A stretch of DNA of 12,566 bases from Euryarchaeota archaeon UBA550 (GTDB taxonomy: Archaea > Thermoplasmatota > Poseidoniia > Poseidoniales > Poseidoniaceae), in NCBI GenBank assembly GCA_002506705.1, contig DAYA01000048.1, positions 1 to 12,566 of the forward strand. The letters are read 5' to 3'. The notes beneath the pieces are model-generated. The model did not search any database. It saw nothing but the letters and a program-made list of their open reading frames with translations, and had not been told where the DNA came from. The translations under genes and the position numbers were made by a program. Below are positions 11,805 through 12,566 of the stretch, one piece after another; position 1 is the stretch's first letter, and the number at the start of each line of letters is the position of its first letter.

Positions 11805-12566
11805 ATTGACTGGTGAAGTAATCAAATCACTGATTGTGCCTGCACATCCACATCCTGTTCTTTGCCCGGAAAAAAACGAGGGGTGGCAAAGGATTAGAGA
11901 TGCTTATGACGATGCTAGAAAGCAGATTGAGGAAAGCGATGCTGACTTGATTATCATTTATTCCACACTTTGGCCAAGTGTCATTGGACACCAAATTCAG
12001 GCAGATCCCAACCCAGAGTGGGTTATGGTAGATGCTGACTTCCATGACTTAGGAAGCATTCACTATTCTTTGAAAATCGACACAGAATTTGCAGAAGCCT
12101 GGAATAAGGCAAACATCGCAAGAGGTCTTGAATCTAGAACGGTATCTTACCATGGATTCCCGGTTGATGTCGGTTCAGTGGTTGCTTTGGAGTTGCTAAA
12201 TCCTGACAACAGAATTCCAGCAGTTATCTGTTCGACCAACGTTTATTCTAATCGTGCTGAAACAACTGTACTTGCAAAATCGTGCATGGACGTTATTAAG
12301 GCACAAGGAAAGAAGGCTGTTGCAGTCTCAGTAATGTCACTGTCAAATCGTATGTTCACGGAGCCAATCGAGCCGCATGAAGACAGAATTCATTCATTGA
12401 AGGACGATGAATGGAATCGGAAAATCTTGGAGTTCTTGGAAGAGGGTAGATTGGAAGATGTCGGTCAACTTTCGCGAACGATTCATGACCAAATCAGAGT
12501 AAAGAAAGTAGTTGCATTCAAACCTATGTGGTGGCTTTCAGCAATGAATGATAATCGCAATGACCT
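11797..12566 (+). CDS. AmnA-like non-catalytic dioxygenase subunit (3' end outside window)
   Basis: An open frame runs from GTG 11797 (or TTG 11806) to the window end, giving about 253-256 residues. It is a LigB-fold paralogue resembling the alpha subunit of 2-aminophenol 1,6-dioxygenase. It has an N-terminal LIVPAHPHP strand, an alpha-subunit-type YSTLWPSV where the catalytic subunit has SPHW (so the second metal His is lost), YHGFPVDVGSV, IEPHEDRIHSLKDDEWNRK and FKPMWWLSA. By analogy with AmnA it should pack against the catalytic subunit in an alpha2beta2 complex without binding iron. AGGA at 11787-11790 lies 6 nt before the GTG, favouring an 8-nt overlap with the upstream gene, while GGGGTG is equally well placed for the TTG. 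Translational coupling is expected either way. Compared with AmnA (271 residues), probably only a short C-terminal piece is missing. Confidence 0.88.
   Translation, partial: MLELTGEVIKSLIVPAHPHPVLCPEKNEGWQRIRDAYDDARKQIEESDADLIIIYSTLWPSVIGHQIQADPNPEWVMVDADFHDLGSIHYSLKIDTEFAEAWNKANIARGLESRTVSYHGFPVDVGSVVALELLNPDNRIPAVICSTNVYSNRAETTVLAKSCMDVIKAQGKKAVAVSVMSLSNRMFTEPIEPHEDRIHSLKDDEWNRKILEFLEEGRLEDVGQLSRTIHDQIRVKKVVAFKPMWWLSAMNDNRND

Noticed and set aside
1..12566. CRISPR arrays, insertion sequences, phage genes, toxin-antitoxin or defence islands
   Set aside because: No spaced direct repeats, transposase-like or phage-like proteins, or terminal inverted repeats are seen. The content is housekeeping and metabolic.

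Overview
The window looks like chromosomal DNA of a marine archaeon of the Thermoplasmatota / Marine Group II (Poseidoniales) type. The reasons are an aspartyl-tRNA synthetase of the archaeal/eukaryotic architecture with no bacterial GAD domain, TATA-like elements placed so that first genes would be translated from nearly leaderless mRNAs, strong GGAGGTGAT-type Shine-Dalgarno sites only inside the operon, and a secreted Asn/Gly/Thr-rich surface protein. The lineage is inferred from recall of gene families, since no search was possible. One housekeeping gene, metK, is of the bacterial type.

Layout. Positions 1-683 (minus) hold the N-terminal part of a secreted, probably glycosylated surface protein that ends in a Gly-Asn-Asn-Thr repeat running off the window edge. 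Then comes metK (741-1970, minus), with a GC-rich stem-loop between the two. A roughly 60-bp intergenic region with one shared TATA-like element separates metK from a plus-strand run that could be a single operon of about 8.4 kb: aspS, a kynurenine-formamidase-like alpha/beta hydrolase, an SDR-fold protein without the catalytic Tyr/Lys, a TPR-like helical-repeat protein, a luciferase-like flavin monooxygenase, an asparaginase-II-type amidohydrolase with an altered zinc-site residue, an aldehyde dehydrogenase of the 2-aminomuconate / 2-hydroxymuconate semialdehyde type, and panB. Gaps in this run are 1 to 42 nt and two genes overlap. A small multi-pass membrane protein (10448-10855, minus) meets panB tail to tail and is divergent from a pair of class III extradiol (LigB-fold) dioxygenase genes. 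These match the catalytic beta (amnB-like) and non-catalytic alpha (amnA-like) subunits of 2-aminophenol 1,6-dioxygenase. The alpha gene is cut by the window end.

How the genes may work together. The dioxygenase would open an aminophenol-type ring to an aminomuconic semialdehyde, and the aldehyde dehydrogenase would oxidise that to 2-aminomuconate. The formamidase-like hydrolase is of the family that acts upstream in tryptophan (kynurenine) catabolism. The flavin monooxygenase, the SDR-like protein and the asparaginase-like protein are extra enzymes with no assigned step, and two of them carry active-site changes. I therefore propose an archaeal amino-aromatic ring-cleavage locus, possibly fed by tryptophan, with unassigned hydroxylation and deamination/amide steps. 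This is an inference from family membership and adjacency. Every gene in the set could have a different substrate.
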